NCBI GenBank assembly: GCA_041946755.1
Contig: JBHGBB010000007.1
Span: 1 to 40,313 of the forward strand
Direction of reading: 5' to 3'
DNA from: JBHGBB01 sp041946755
GTDB taxonomy: Bacteria; UBP4; UBA4092; JAOAEQ01
DNA: 40,313 nucleotides
The position numbers and the translations under genes were made by a program. Below are positions 24,472 through 34,032 of this stretch, piece after piece; within the stretch, counting starts at the first letter, position 1, and every line of letters begins with the position of its first letter. The notes below the pieces were generated by a model. The model was not told the origin of the DNA and made no database searches. It worked only from the letters and a program-made list of their open reading frames with translations.

Positions 24472-27400
24472 TGTCTTTTACAATCGCAGACCTTCAGGCT
24501 ATTTTACGACTTGACAAAGGCAATTTTTCTAGTGAGTTAAGAAGCGCGGAGAGTGATTTTGATCGATCTGTTTCAAGAATGGAAACAGGTGCTACAAAAT
24601 CCTCTAAAGGTCTAGGCATAGTCGGGGCTGCTGCGGTTGGTGGAATTGCAGGTGCTGCTGTTGGTGCTGTTGCTGCGGCTGGAGATGCCATAACTGGAAC
24701 CATCACTGGCGGTTTAAATGCTTACAAAAATTTAGAGGATGCAGCCGCCAGTGCCGCAGCTAAAGCTGTCGATGTTAACGGAAAATCTCAAGACGAGATC
24801 AAAGCGCAGTATACCGAACTTCGAGACCATGTAATGGGGGTCTCAAGAGATTTAGGCGCTGCTACTGTTTTCGATCCAGGTCAGGTTGCTTCATCTTTTG
24901 ATGAGATAGCTGCCTCTGGATACGACATTTCCAAAGTTGGCAATGATGAACTGAGACCGATGCTGGATTTAGCAGCATCTGACATGGAGTACGGTTTAGG
25001 TAATGCAACTAAACTCACAATGTCAACTCTTTCTCAGTTCAATCTTACAATGGAAGACTCAGCAAGAGTTGCTGATGTTTACGCAAAAGGTGCTGCTGGT
25101 TCTGCTGCTGGTCTTGCCGACTTCGAATACGCGATGAAAATGGTGGGACCTGTTGCATCCCAAACCGGAATGTCTCTTGAAGAGACAACCGCAATCATCG
25201 GCAAACTCGCTGATAAGGGTTATCAGGGCGAGATGTCCGGTACTGCCCTCAGAACTGCGCTTCTAAATCTTGGTGCGCCAACAAAAGCAATGTCTGATGC
25301 CCTTGCAAAATATGGGCTAACTTTAGATGACATCAATCCAAGAACTCACTCTTTCTTAGAAATCCTTGACACACTCAAAGCCAAAGGCGTCGATGTTTAC
25401 GATTTTGGTGAAATCTTCGGAAAAGAAGGCGCTGCGATTATTTCATCAGTCGCCGGAATGACTGAGGAAGTTCGAGGTTTTACAACCGAACTTGAGAATG
25501 CCAAAGGTGTAGCCCGAACAATGGCTGATCTGAAATTAGACAGCCTTGGTGGTGTTTGGGAAGAAGCAAAAGGTGCTGCTTCCGAACTCGCAATTACTCT
25601 TGGTGAAAACCTAAAACCCGCTGCGGAATCTATTCTTAAAACTTTCTCATCTATCGCACCTAAAATCAAAGAATTCATTAATGCAGTATTCCAAGGCGAT
25701 TTTAAGAAAATTGGTTCTCTAATCCAGGAAGGATTTCAAGGTGCGCTTGGGTATGTCAGAAGCTTTGTATCCGATGCTACTGCGGCACTTAGTAATTTTG
25801 ATTTTTCAGGTTTTGGAAGAGATGCAGCAAACGTTGGAATCAGTATTGGTAAGTCTATTTACGATGGAATAGTTAACACAAATTGGGTTAATGTTATAAA
25901 AACCGTCACTGGCATTCTCCTTGGCGGAATTTCAGCTTTTGCTTCTTATGGACTTACAATTGGTCAAGCAATTTATTCTGGAATTGTAAATACTAATTGG
26001 ACTGGACTTGCTAGTAGGATCTGGAACGGAATAAAATCTGTTGCCACTTACTTTGCTGAACTTGGAACCAGTTTATTTAACTCATTAAATAATATTAACT
26101 GGTCAGGCGTAGGAAGCAAAGCTGCCCAAGAAATTCAATCATTAATTGAAAAAGCAATTGATGGATTATCCGATATCGGTTCTCGAATTGCAAGTTTTAT
26201 AGATGGATTCTCCTGGCAAAAGACAGGATCTGATGTTGGTTCAAAATTAAAATCTGGAATAGAGGCAATTAAAGGTTGGGCCGATAAACTCAAAGAAGGC
26301 TTCTTAAATGGTGGTTGGGAAGAAACTGGTAGAAAGGTAGCTACCACAATTCAGTCTGGCGTTTCCAAAATAACCGATTGGTATAGGGGATTAAAAGACA
26401 GTTTAACAACTTGGGCTACTGGCAACGATCCCAAAACCATTGGCCAAAAGGCTGGACAGGCTGTTGTAGACGCATTAAAAATTGCCTTTGAAACTGGCAA
26501 ATCAGCACTTGCTTCTGCACTTGATTTAGCCAACGCCATTGCAGATCACTTCAGATCAAAGGGCGGCGGCAATATCGTCACTGGCGCAATCAAGGAAGTT
26601 ATTGATTGGGCTAAAATAGGTATCGAGGGCGGCGGCCAATTCTTACAAGCTTTTACATCTGAGATTCTTGGCGGTATAGCGAATGCTATCTCATCCTCAA
26701 TAATGGAAGGGATTATTGCCGGAATGAATGGATTATCTGGCCTTCCATACATAGGAGATACCATAGGTGGATGGGCTGATGAAGCAAGAACTCAGTTAGA
26801 TGACATATATGCTAAGCAAGCTGAGGAGAACAAAGGTAAATACAAACCATTTTCAGATTTCTTCTCAAATACAGGCACTTCTTCCAATGCTAATCCAAAC
26901 ACTCAAAACTATACACCCACTTTAGAAGCAGGTGAGACTTACGAAGTAGGTCCTGACGGTAAGATGTACCAAGTGGTAGGAAGCACAGCAACCACTGGTT
27001 CCAGTTCGGCAGACTTAGGACTTGCAGCAAAATTAGGTGCTACTGGCGAAGTCTTTAATAAAGCAGGTGAAATTGGTAAATCGAAGGTCCGTTATGGCGG
27101 TAAAGTATATTCTCCTGAAGAGTTCGCTGTTCAGCTTGCGAAGGAAGGCAGAAACGAGAATGAAATCGTTGCTGTTCTTGAAGACATAAAGAAGAACACC
27201 AAGAGATCAAGCGGAGGCAGTTCATTCTTCTTTAATGAAAATAACGTTAAAGAAGCAATCAGCCCTATCGTTGCAGCAGCAACTACAAGCGCAGCTATAC
27301 AAACTCAATCCTCAACCCAAGCTGGAAATAATCTTGTTAAATACGTCACAGCTTCTGGCGAAGGGTTATACACTAAGATAGATGATGCCGGAAGCGTATT

Positions 27401-29198
27401 CGCAATTTACGGAACCAACGCTGGAAGCACACTCTTAAATAATGCAAATAAAATGAGTGCATTATACAACAGTACTTGGGGTTCTGTAAATCAAAGTATT
27501 ATCGCTACAAACTTTCAGGCTAGAGATACTCAACTTAGCGCAGCCAATACTATCGCTTCTCTTGGTTTAAATAATGCAAATAGTATTCTTACTCTTCAAC
27601 AAAACGGCGCGGTTAAAATTGGAAATAGTTGGGGAAATAGTGTTGATTTATCTCAAGATAGTTGGATTACTGGAGTAGAACAGGCCGGCCAAACTTGGAT
27701 AAATGGAGTAACCACGGCTGCTTTAATCCTAAAATCAAGTTTAAATTCAATAACTCCTGGTAGTACTGGTAAAAAACCCGGAATATTCGATGTCGTAGGA
27801 TATAAACAGCCTGCGGGATGGGGAACCGGAACAAGTACTGGTTCTAAAAACACAGCTACGTTTGGTTTAAAAGATGCTAAAATTGTAGCAGATAACGCAC
27901 AGTTTGAGGATTCGATATGCCAAGTAGATGAATGGGGTATGACTCCAGGACTTGGACAAAGCCTGATAGATGCGGGCGTTCTGACGCCAAACTACAATTA
28001 TGTATCCAGCAAAAAACCAGTTGCTGTAGGAGATATAGCTAAAACTGGTGGACTTCCAGCTTCAGGTTCAGCAGGATATGTAAGTGTTTCTCCAAATGGC
28101 AATGCAACAATTGGGTTAAAAGATGCCAAGATTGTAGCCAACAATGCCCAGATGGATGATGCTATTTGCCAGGTCGATGAGTGGGGAATGACCCCAGGAC
28201 TAGGACAAAGCCTGATAGACGCGGGCGTTCTGACACCCAATTACGGATATAAATATCAGGGATCTCCGGCGATGGTCGGTGATGTAGCCAACAGCATAGT
28301 CCAAGCAAGCCAGAAATCTTCAAACTTAGTAGTCAGTTCTGGTAAAACTTTTAGTACAGGTATTCAACAGAGTAACGTTCAAACAAAAGATACATTCAAG
28401 GCTGTAAGCACTGATGTTACTATCGCAGGACAGGCTTGGGATGGAAGTATACAAGCTTCTGAGTTTACCTGGAATAACGCAATCCAAGCGACAAGTCAGA
28501 ATACCGTCATGACCGCACACACTGCCGGAACGTTCTTAACAAGTAGTGCGAATCAGGCTGCTTCCATAAACACAGTTAATACTGCACAAAATGCAAACGC
28601 TATTAGACAAGCTTCTGTTCAATGGTCAAATGATGGTAAATCTGTAAGCACTCAGTTCTTAACCAGTGGTACAACTGTAAATGATGGACTCAAAGCAAAC
28701 GCAACCTCTCTGACATCAGCAGCAGATGCAATAAAGAATGCCACAGCGGGAATGAAACAAATCGGAGATATGTTTGTATCCGCTTCTTATATCCGAGGAA
28801 GCAGCGGCGGAACTGTTTTTGGTAGCAGCAAAGGCGCTTGGGTTGGAACAGGAAGTACTGCAATTGGAGGTGTAGGATATAGAGATTGGGGTGGTGCGGC
28901 TGCATCTGCGGCTTACTCTGGTGGATACACTGGTTCGTGGGGCAATTCATCATTCCATTATGGTTACGACTCTGGCGGTATATCAACTGCACCTCAAATA
29001 GCTGCTGTTTCTGAAAGAGGCCAAGCTGAGATTCACTTGACTCAAAGAAATGTTGATGAATTTTTCGGTATCGATAGAAGCAGTTCCAGCAATAAGCCAA
29101 TGACTATCATTTTTGAAGTAAACGGTAAACAGATGGCAAGAGAAATCATGCCTTATGCTATTAATGAAGTAAAGCGCATTGGACTTAAGACTTATTAA
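24471..29198 (+). CDS. Phage tail tape measure protein
   Basis: The 1575-residue protein sets tail length in siphovirus- or myovirus-like particles and is threaded through the tail tube. Residues about 80-330 match the TP901-type tape measure core: AAAKAVDVNGKS, TVFDPGQVASSFDEIAASGY in pieces, TGMSLEETTAIIGKLADKGYQG and SGTALRTALLNLGAPTK. Residues about 440-640 hold several diverged repeats of the type SGIVNTNW...W. Residues 1131-1177 and 1214-1260 are a near-identical duplication. The C-terminus is Gly/Ser-rich and ends in a compact domain (AEIHLTQRNVDEFFG). The start overlaps the previous stop (TAATG). Arg is often AGA. It is the first complete gene of the late operon; the head genes that should precede it are absent. 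Confidence 0.9.
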   Translation: MSFTIADLQAILRLDKGNFSSELRSAESDFDRSVSRMETGATKSSKGLGIVGAAAVGGIAGAAVGAVAAAGDAITGTITGGLNAYKNLEDAAASAAAKAVDVNGKSQDEIKAQYTELRDHVMGVSRDLGAATVFDPGQVASSFDEIAASGYDISKVGNDELRPMLDLAASDMEYGLGNATKLTMSTLSQFNLTMEDSARVADVYAKGAAGSAAGLADFEYAMKMVGPVASQTGMSLEETTAIIGKLADKGYQGEMSGTALRTALLNLGAPTKAMSDALAKYGLTLDDINPRTHSFLEILDTLKAKGVDVYDFGEIFGKEGAAIISSVAGMTEEVRGFTTELENAKGVARTMADLKLDSLGGVWEEAKGAASELAITLGENLKPAAESILKTFSSIAPKIKEFINAVFQGDFKKIGSLIQEGFQGALGYVRSFVSDATAALSNFDFSGFGRDAANVGISIGKSIYDGIVNTNWVNVIKTVTGILLGGISAFASYGLTIGQAIYSGIVNTNWTGLASRIWNGIKSVATYFAELGTSLFNSLNNINWSGVGSKAAQEIQSLIEKAIDGLSDIGSRIASFIDGFSWQKTGSDVGSKLKSGIEAIKGWADKLKEGFLNGGWEETGRKVATTIQSGVSKITDWYRGLKDSLTTWATGNDPKTIGQKAGQAVVDALKIAFETGKSALASALDLANAIADHFRSKGGGNIVTGAIKEVIDWAKIGIEGGGQFLQAFTSEILGGIANAISSSIMEGIIAGMNGLSGLPYIGDTIGGWADEARTQLDDIYAKQAEENKGKYKPFSDFFSNTGTSSNANPNTQNYTPTLEAGETYEVGPDGKMYQVVGSTATTGSSSADLGLAAKLGATGEVFNKAGEIGKSKVRYGGKVYSPEEFAVQLAKEGRNENEIVAVLEDIKKNTKRSSGGSSFFFNENNVKEAISPIVAAATTSAAIQTQSSTQAGNNLVKYVTASGEGLYTKIDDAGSVFAIYGTNAGSTLLNNANKMSALYNSTWGSVNQSIIATNFQARDTQLSAANTIASLGLNNANSILTLQQNGAVKIGNSWGNSVDLSQDSWITGVEQAGQTWINGVTTAALILKSSLNSITPGSTGKKPGIFDVVGYKQPAGWGTGTSTGSKNTATFGLKDAKIVADNAQFEDSICQVDEWGMTPGLGQSLIDAGVLTPNYNYVSSKKPVAVGDIAKTGGLPASGSAGYVSVSPNGNATIGLKDAKIVANNAQMDDAICQVDEWGMTPGLGQSLIDAGVLTPNYGYKYQGSPAMVGDVANSIVQASQKSSNLVVSSGKTFSTGIQQSNVQTKDTFKAVSTDVTIAGQAWDGSIQASEFTWNNAIQATSQNTVMTAHTAGTFLTSSANQAASINTVNTAQNANAIRQASVQWSNDGKSVSTQFLTSGTTVNDGLKANATSLTSAADAIKNATAGMKQIGDMFVSASYIRGSSGGTVFGSSKGAWVGTGSTAIGGVGYRDWGGAAASAAYSGGYTGSWGNSSFHYGYDSGGISTAPQIAAVSERGQAEIHLTQRNVDEFFGIDRSSSSNKPMTIIFEVNGKQMAREIMPYAINEVKRIGLKTY
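27861..28250 (+). repeat. Recent 141-bp duplication inside tape measure gene
   Basis: Segments 27861-28001 and 28110-28250 are offset by exactly 249 bases (83 codons) and are near-identical. Both encode GLKDAKIVA-N followed by CQVDEWGMTPGLGQSLIDAG and VLTPNY. Most differences are silent third-base changes. Confidence 0.85.
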
Positions 29199-29223
29199 TT
29201 TATTTTCTTTTTGAGGTTTTTAA

Positions 29224-30555
29224 ATGTTATATACTACCAGAAACAACTTAAAGAAACCTTCTCTTTCTGATCCATCTGCAATATCAGATTTAAATGATAA
29301 CGCAGATATAATTGATTCTGCTATAGCGGAGTGTAACTGGACTGCTGTAAGTGATCCAACCACAGGCGATGATTCTGGTGATGGATATTCTATAGGTTCC
29401 AGATGGCAGAACACCTCTTCAGGAGATAGGTTTGAATGCAGCGATGCAACTGCTGGTGCAGCGGTTTGGGTCAAGTATTATCCTCAAGCAGGTGTTACAG
29501 ATCATGGAGATTTAACTGGCTTAGAAGATGACGATCATACTCAATACGTCTTAGCTGCTGGAACCAGAACCATCACAGGCGCACAGGCTTTCGATTTGCA
29601 GCAAGTTGTAAAACAGATTAATACGCCTGCTGCCCCTGCTGCTGGATATACTGCTGTTTATGCCAAGGCAGATGGCAAGATTTATAAAAGACCATCAGGA
29701 GGGGCTGAGTCAGAGATAGCTGCTGGAGTGACTGATCATGGCGCTTTGACCGGCCTTACTGATGACGATCACACTCAGTATGTTAAAGATGCTGAGTTTA
29801 CCGCAAAGGGCGATGTCCTTCTTGGCACTGGCAATGGGACTTTTGCAAAACTTTCGGCGTCGGATAATGGAAAAGTGCTGACTCTAGATAGCACGCAAGC
29901 TACAGGTTGCAAATGGGATACTCCATCAGTTGAAACGAGTGTTAATCTCTGGAGAGATGCACCAGGCACACCCACAAGGGTTTCAGATACTCAATTCACT
30001 GTCGCTGATGCTGGCGGCGCTAACAACTACGTATATCTTTATACAAAAAGTTTAATCCTAAAATGGGATGAAGGCGGAACATTCAATACCGCTATGGTAA
30101 TTTCATCAAGTTACGCAGATGATACAGTAACGGTTGATATTGTTGGCGATTCTTTAACTGCGGGTTTTGCATCAATGAAGTATTGTTCCCAAAGGGCGCA
30201 ATACCTTGAATGGTTTATCTTTGGTACTCAGGCAGTAGGCACTAACCTTGCAAGAACACATTATGCACCTTGTGATATGATAAAAATATCAATAGATACT
30301 TGGGTATCAGCTGCAGGAACTACAAATAGTCAAACAATAGATATAAACGACGATGGCACTTCAATCATAACCACAAAACCATCAATTGCAAGCGGCGCGA
30401 CATCAGATCTTGATAATGTGTGTGACTCTCCAAGCACAGTTATTGCAATTGATAGCCTTTTAACACTTGATGTTGACGCAGTGCATTCAACGCCAGCCGA
30501 TGAACTATACGCAAGACTCTGGTATTATCCAAACTTCTGGAGGTATATTCCATGA
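29224..30555 (+). CDS. Tail-fibre-like structural protein
   Basis: The 443-residue protein has an N-terminal helical start (SLSDPSAISDLNDNADIIDSA). Two copies of the tail-fibre motif VTDHG(D/A)LTGL(E/T)DDDHTQYV follow at about residues 95 and 175, separated by GTRTITGAQAFD and AAPAAGYTAVYAKADGKIY. The C-terminal part looks like a beta-rich receptor-binding domain. These motifs are common in trimeric tail fibres and neck or baseplate appendages. The ATG is preceded by GAGG, and its stop overlaps the start of the next gene (ATGA at 30552-30555), so the two are translationally coupled. Confidence 0.75.
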   Translation: MLYTTRNNLKKPSLSDPSAISDLNDNADIIDSAIAECNWTAVSDPTTGDDSGDGYSIGSRWQNTSSGDRFECSDATAGAAVWVKYYPQAGVTDHGDLTGLEDDDHTQYVLAAGTRTITGAQAFDLQQVVKQINTPAAPAAGYTAVYAKADGKIYKRPSGGAESEIAAGVTDHGALTGLTDDDHTQYVKDAEFTAKGDVLLGTGNGTFAKLSASDNGKVLTLDSTQATGCKWDTPSVETSVNLWRDAPGTPTRVSDTQFTVADAGGANNYVYLYTKSLILKWDEGGTFNTAMVISSSYADDTVTVDIVGDSLTAGFASMKYCSQRAQYLEWFIFGTQAVGTNLARTHYAPCDMIKISIDTWVSAAGTTNSQTIDINDDGTSIITTKPSIASGATSDLDNVCDSPSTVIAIDSLLTLDVDAVHSTPADELYARLWYYPNFWRYIP

Positions 30556-31220
30556 GAGTAGGACAATTCGCAGCGCCGCAATATGGAGTATATGGAAGAT
30601 GGAATCTAACAAATACCTCAGATACTAGTGGAAATGGGTTAACATTAGCTAATTATAATACGGTAGGATTTTCATTAGCAATAATCGATAATGGCGCAGG
30701 ACCATTTAATCCCGGTAAAGCATTATATAATACCGGAATAGATATAAGTTTAGGTGATGCAACAGGTTTTGCAATTCATTGTTTTTTCAAAGTAAATAGT
30801 TTACCTGAAACTACAGGAAACCAAAGAGTTTTTGATATTCGAAGTACAACAGGACAGTCCCGACAATGTATATGTTCATTAGCTTACGATGGAGTAAATT
30901 TAAATCATTATATTAGCTGTATGGGATCAAGATTTAATTGGCCTACGTCAAAGCCTATGGTTACTGGAAAATGGTATAGTTTATGGTTCTCTTATGTATC
31001 TCCAGAAAGTAAAATATATATTGATGGGGTATTAGGAGAAACTATAGGAAATTATACAACAACTACAACATCTAACAGACTAATATTAGGTGCAAATGCA
31101 TATTCTTCTCCATCAGAATATTTGTATGGCATGATTGATGAATTCACGTTTTTTAATATTGCTAAATCTGATTCATATATCAGAAAATGGGAAAGCTACA
31201 TTCATGGAAGAGAATTTTAG
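30552..31220 (+). CDS. LamG/concanavalin-like virion protein
   Basis: The 222-residue protein resembles LamG-type jelly-roll domains: GRWNLTNTSDTSGNGLTLAN near the start, ATGFAIHCFFKVNSLP as the central strand, and KWYSLWFSYVSPESKIYIDG followed by RLILGANAYSS and GMIDEFTFFNIAKSD. This order is typical of glycan-binding domains in phage tails. It is coupled to the previous gene by an ATGA overlap and has GGAGG nine bases before its ATG. It probably decorates the tail tip and helps in host binding. Confidence 0.75.
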   Translation: MRVGQFAAPQYGVYGRWNLTNTSDTSGNGLTLANYNTVGFSLAIIDNGAGPFNPGKALYNTGIDISLGDATGFAIHCFFKVNSLPETTGNQRVFDIRSTTGQSRQCICSLAYDGVNLNHYISCMGSRFNWPTSKPMVTGKWYSLWFSYVSPESKIYIDGVLGETIGNYTTTTTSNRLILGANAYSSPSEYLYGMIDEFTFFNIAKSDSYIRKWESYIHGREF

Positions 31221-31232
31221 GAGTGTTTTACA

Positions 31233-31481
31233 ATGTTGTCTCAAGAAGATTTGTCTACTGTTACAAGTGTAAAAGCTGAGATTGAAGTTCTAAACATGAA
31301 GTCTGAATCGATTGTTTCTGAGTCTGAACAGGAGATTGCGGTTCTTAGAACTCAAATAAAAACTATTGAAGATAATAGAAATAGAGACCTCCAAAGTATC
31401 CAAGATAGAATTACAGTTTTAAAAGATTCAATGAAAATAATTGCTTCTAAAGTTACTATTGAAGTTGTTCAAATAAAATAA
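31233..31481 (+). CDS. Small coiled-coil protein of the late operon
   Basis: The 82-residue protein is almost entirely helical with heptad-like spacing (VKAEIEVLNMKSESIVSESE, then IAVLRTQIKTIEDN, then LQSIQDRITVLKDSM). It has no recognisable domain. GGAG lies 9 bases before the ATG. Its place between the LamG-like and hub-like genes suggests a small structural or chaperone role, but this is inference. Confidence 0.6.
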   Translation: MLSQEDLSTVTSVKAEIEVLNMKSESIVSESEQEIAVLRTQIKTIEDNRNRDLQSIQDRITVLKDSMKIIASKVTIEVVQIK

Positions 31482-31515
31482 ATTCATTTTTATTAATCTC
31501 TTTTTCTGAGGTTTC

Positions 31516-33336
31516 ATGCTTATTACTATTGGAGATACTTATCTTTTTGAAACTAAAACCTGGAGTGAATGGGCCTCTTCCACTTGGAGAGATCTTTCAG
31601 CACTCACATGGAAAGATATACTTGTGGGTGAAGAAAATTATGTTTTAAACACTACCGCAATAAATATTCACCACAGAGTAGAAGATGTCAGCACAGCGGA
31701 TTTTCAGGTTTATGATGAAACAAATCAATGGCATTTTCAGAAAGGCCAACCAGTAGTAATTCGAAACCTCGACTATGAGACTGAGTTCTCAGGATTTATA
31801 AGTTCAGCAAAAGAAAAACATATCGCAGGCAGTACACAAATTGTTCACACAATAGAATGTATTGATAATCACTATCTAGCGCAGAAGAGGACAGTTGCTA
31901 AAGCCTTTCAGGATGAAACAGTTGAGACTTGTGTTCACTGGATTCTGGATAACGTTCTCTCCGAAGAGGGTGTTACTGAAGGTGAAATTCAGACCACAGG
32001 AGTAACGATTTCTCAAAAGGTCTTCGACTATGTTTCTGCTTCTGATGCGATGGACACTTTATCAGAATATGCTGGTTTCACATGGTTCATCGATGTAGAT
32101 AAGAAACTCTACTTCATAGACAGAACAACCTATACAGCACCTTTCGATATCTCTGTTGTAAGCGGCGAAGTCCTTTATGTTGAAGAGGATTCTCTTGAGG
32201 TCACAGACGGAAACGATGAGTTCCGAGATATTCAGTATATTAAAGGTGGACAGGCTGAAACAGATACTCAAACTGAGTACTTCAAGGGAGATGGAGTTCA
32301 AACTTCGTGGGCCTGCGGTTATAAGTTAGGTAGAGAACCTACAATCTATGTCTCCTTAAATGGCGGAGAATACGTAGAAGCAGATGTTGGAATTAAAGGT
32401 GTTGAAACTTCTAAGGATTTCTATTGGTCCAAAAATGATCCAATCATAACACAAGATCCCACTGAAACAAAACTAACATCTGTAGATACTATAAAAATAG
32501 AATATGTCGGTTTATATGCAATTGTTGTTAAGTCTGCTAACTATGCAGCTATTGCTGACAGGCTTGCGATTGAAGAAGTAGGAACCGGAAAAGTAGAATG
32601 TGTTGCAGAAGATTCCTTAGCCACCACAAGAGATTCGGCACTTGAGAAAGCCAATAGCATTTTAGATCATTTCTCAGTTGTAGGTAAGAAAGTAACTTAT
32701 CGTACTACAGAATCTGGTCTTTCTGCTGGTCAGTTGCAGCATATAACTATTCCAATGCATGATTTAGACGACGATTTCTTAATTACAGATATAGATATCA
32801 CTGAGTTTGGATATGTTTCTTATTATGATATAACTGCAATAAAAGGACCAGTAGACGATTATTGGACTAAAGTATTCTTAAAACTGAAAGCGGCGGGTAA
32901 AACCTCAGCAGAATCTGCTGGAGAAGTAGATGTTTTAATCGTCTTGAATGAATTTACCCATACTTGGCAGGATGTGGATTCTCCAAATATTTTTGAATAT
33001 GTTTATCCAGGTGATTCAACTTTCCCTGGAACCGCTGAACTTCCCTGTTTTGAAGATGGAGATGAAATAAAATATATCGAACTTTGTATCGATGGAGATT
33101 GGACTTACAGAAAATACAGAACAGCGCAGACTATTGAAGACGATCAAATTACTACAACCGTTATAATTCCATCCGAAGAAGGCAACGGCACTATTTCAGC
33201 GATTAGAATGTATGGTGGAGATTTAGCAACTGAAACGATTGGAACTGGTGTTCTTTTAACTGAACATTCCTTCAGTAAGATAAAAAATAGTTTGGAATCA
33301 CTGCAATTGACTTTCTTTGATATTAAAGGCTGGTAA
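31516..33336 (+). CDS. Baseplate hub / tail-tip-like protein
   Basis: The 606-residue protein resembles tail-associated hub proteins. The first 215 residues contain FQVYDETNQWHFQKGQPVVI, YETEFSGFISSAKEKH, HTIECIDNHYLAQKRTVAK and a YVSASDAMDTLSEYAGFTWF block, which are gp27-like hub strands with an LysM-free layout. Residues about 255-345 form a separate module (FKGDGVQTSWACGYKLGREP to IKIEYVGLYA) that is also found in the small leftward protein at 38190-38759. The C-terminal 130 residues (VDVLIVLNEFTHTWQDVDSP) look like a beta-sandwich. GAGG precedes the ATG. No lysozyme or protease domain is seen. Confidence 0.7.
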   Translation: MLITIGDTYLFETKTWSEWASSTWRDLSALTWKDILVGEENYVLNTTAINIHHRVEDVSTADFQVYDETNQWHFQKGQPVVIRNLDYETEFSGFISSAKEKHIAGSTQIVHTIECIDNHYLAQKRTVAKAFQDETVETCVHWILDNVLSEEGVTEGEIQTTGVTISQKVFDYVSASDAMDTLSEYAGFTWFIDVDKKLYFIDRTTYTAPFDISVVSGEVLYVEEDSLEVTDGNDEFRDIQYIKGGQAETDTQTEYFKGDGVQTSWACGYKLGREPTIYVSLNGGEYVEADVGIKGVETSKDFYWSKNDPIITQDPTETKLTSVDTIKIEYVGLYAIVVKSANYAAIADRLAIEEVGTGKVECVAEDSLATTRDSALEKANSILDHFSVVGKKVTYRTTESGLSAGQLQHITIPMHDLDDDFLITDIDITEFGYVSYYDITAIKGPVDDYWTKVFLKLKAAGKTSAESAGEVDVLIVLNEFTHTWQDVDSPNIFEYVYPGDSTFPGTAELPCFEDGDEIKYIELCIDGDWTYRKYRTAQTIEDDQITTTVIIPSEEGNGTISAIRMYGGDLATETIGTGVLLTEHSFSKIKNSLESLQLTFFDIKGW

Positions 33337-33342
33337 TTTTTT

Positions 33343-34032
33343 ATGACTTACAACTCTCATGATTTTAGCGAAGCTGCTGGTTCTGAAGATGAAAAGATCG
33401 ATTGGTTGAATGAACTGGAAACTCAATATGAGGAAGCAACAGCTTATTTGGATACTTTAACTCATTCTTCCCGATATTATACTAAGGCCGAGTGTGATTC
33501 TAAATATTTTAGTGCTTCTACTGACGGTACAGGTTCCGGTCTAGTTTGTGAAACTCTTGGTGGATATACCGCACAACAAATGATCAATATGGGGATACCT
33601 TCCAAGGTTATTGGTATCTGGCCAAATTCTGAAGCATCAATTCCTTCTGGTTGGTATCTCTGTGATGGTTTGAACGGAACTCCTTACCTTATTGGCAGGA
33701 TTCCAATATGTGCTGGAGATACTTATAACGTTGGTGACACTGGCGGAAATTTAACTCAAACTGCAATCTCTTCTGCGCTAACTATTGGAACTCACGCGCT
33801 AACAGTGGATGAACTTCCAGCACATACTCATGGATATACAGATAATTATAGAAATAATAGCGTAGGCGCTGCTGGATCTTCGTATGGTGTGTCTGTTGAT
33901 CATGCAGGTCGTCTTACTGACTCTGCAACATCAGTTGCGCACGGTCATAGCAGTTCAGCTTTTACTGGCACTGAATTTAGTATTTTACCTCCCTCAATGG
34001 CACTTTGCTATATTATGAGGGGTGAGATTTAA
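33343..34032 (+). CDS. Tail-collar domain adhesin 1
   Basis: The 229-residue protein starts with an anchor-like region (KIDWLNELETQYEEA, YYTKAECDSKYF, GYTAQQM) and has a C-terminal collar-type domain (PSGWYLCDGLNGTPYLIGRI then ICAGDTYNVGDTGG, ending in LPPSMALCYIMR). Such domains form the tips of tail fibres. It is the first of three tandem paralogues. No clear ribosome site is seen. The stop overlaps the next ATG (TAATG). Confidence 0.8.
   Translation: MTYNSHDFSEAAGSEDEKIDWLNELETQYEEATAYLDTLTHSSRYYTKAECDSKYFSASTDGTGSGLVCETLGGYTAQQMINMGIPSKVIGIWPNSEASIPSGWYLCDGLNGTPYLIGRIPICAGDTYNVGDTGGNLTQTAISSALTIGTHALTVDELPAHTHGYTDNYRNNSVGAAGSSYGVSVDHAGRLTDSATSVAHGHSSSAFTGTEFSILPPSMALCYIMRGEI

Noticed and set aside
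28690..29100. Antisense frame in the tape measure gene
   Set aside because: Composition reflects the Gly/Ser-rich sense strand; no start signal or domain.
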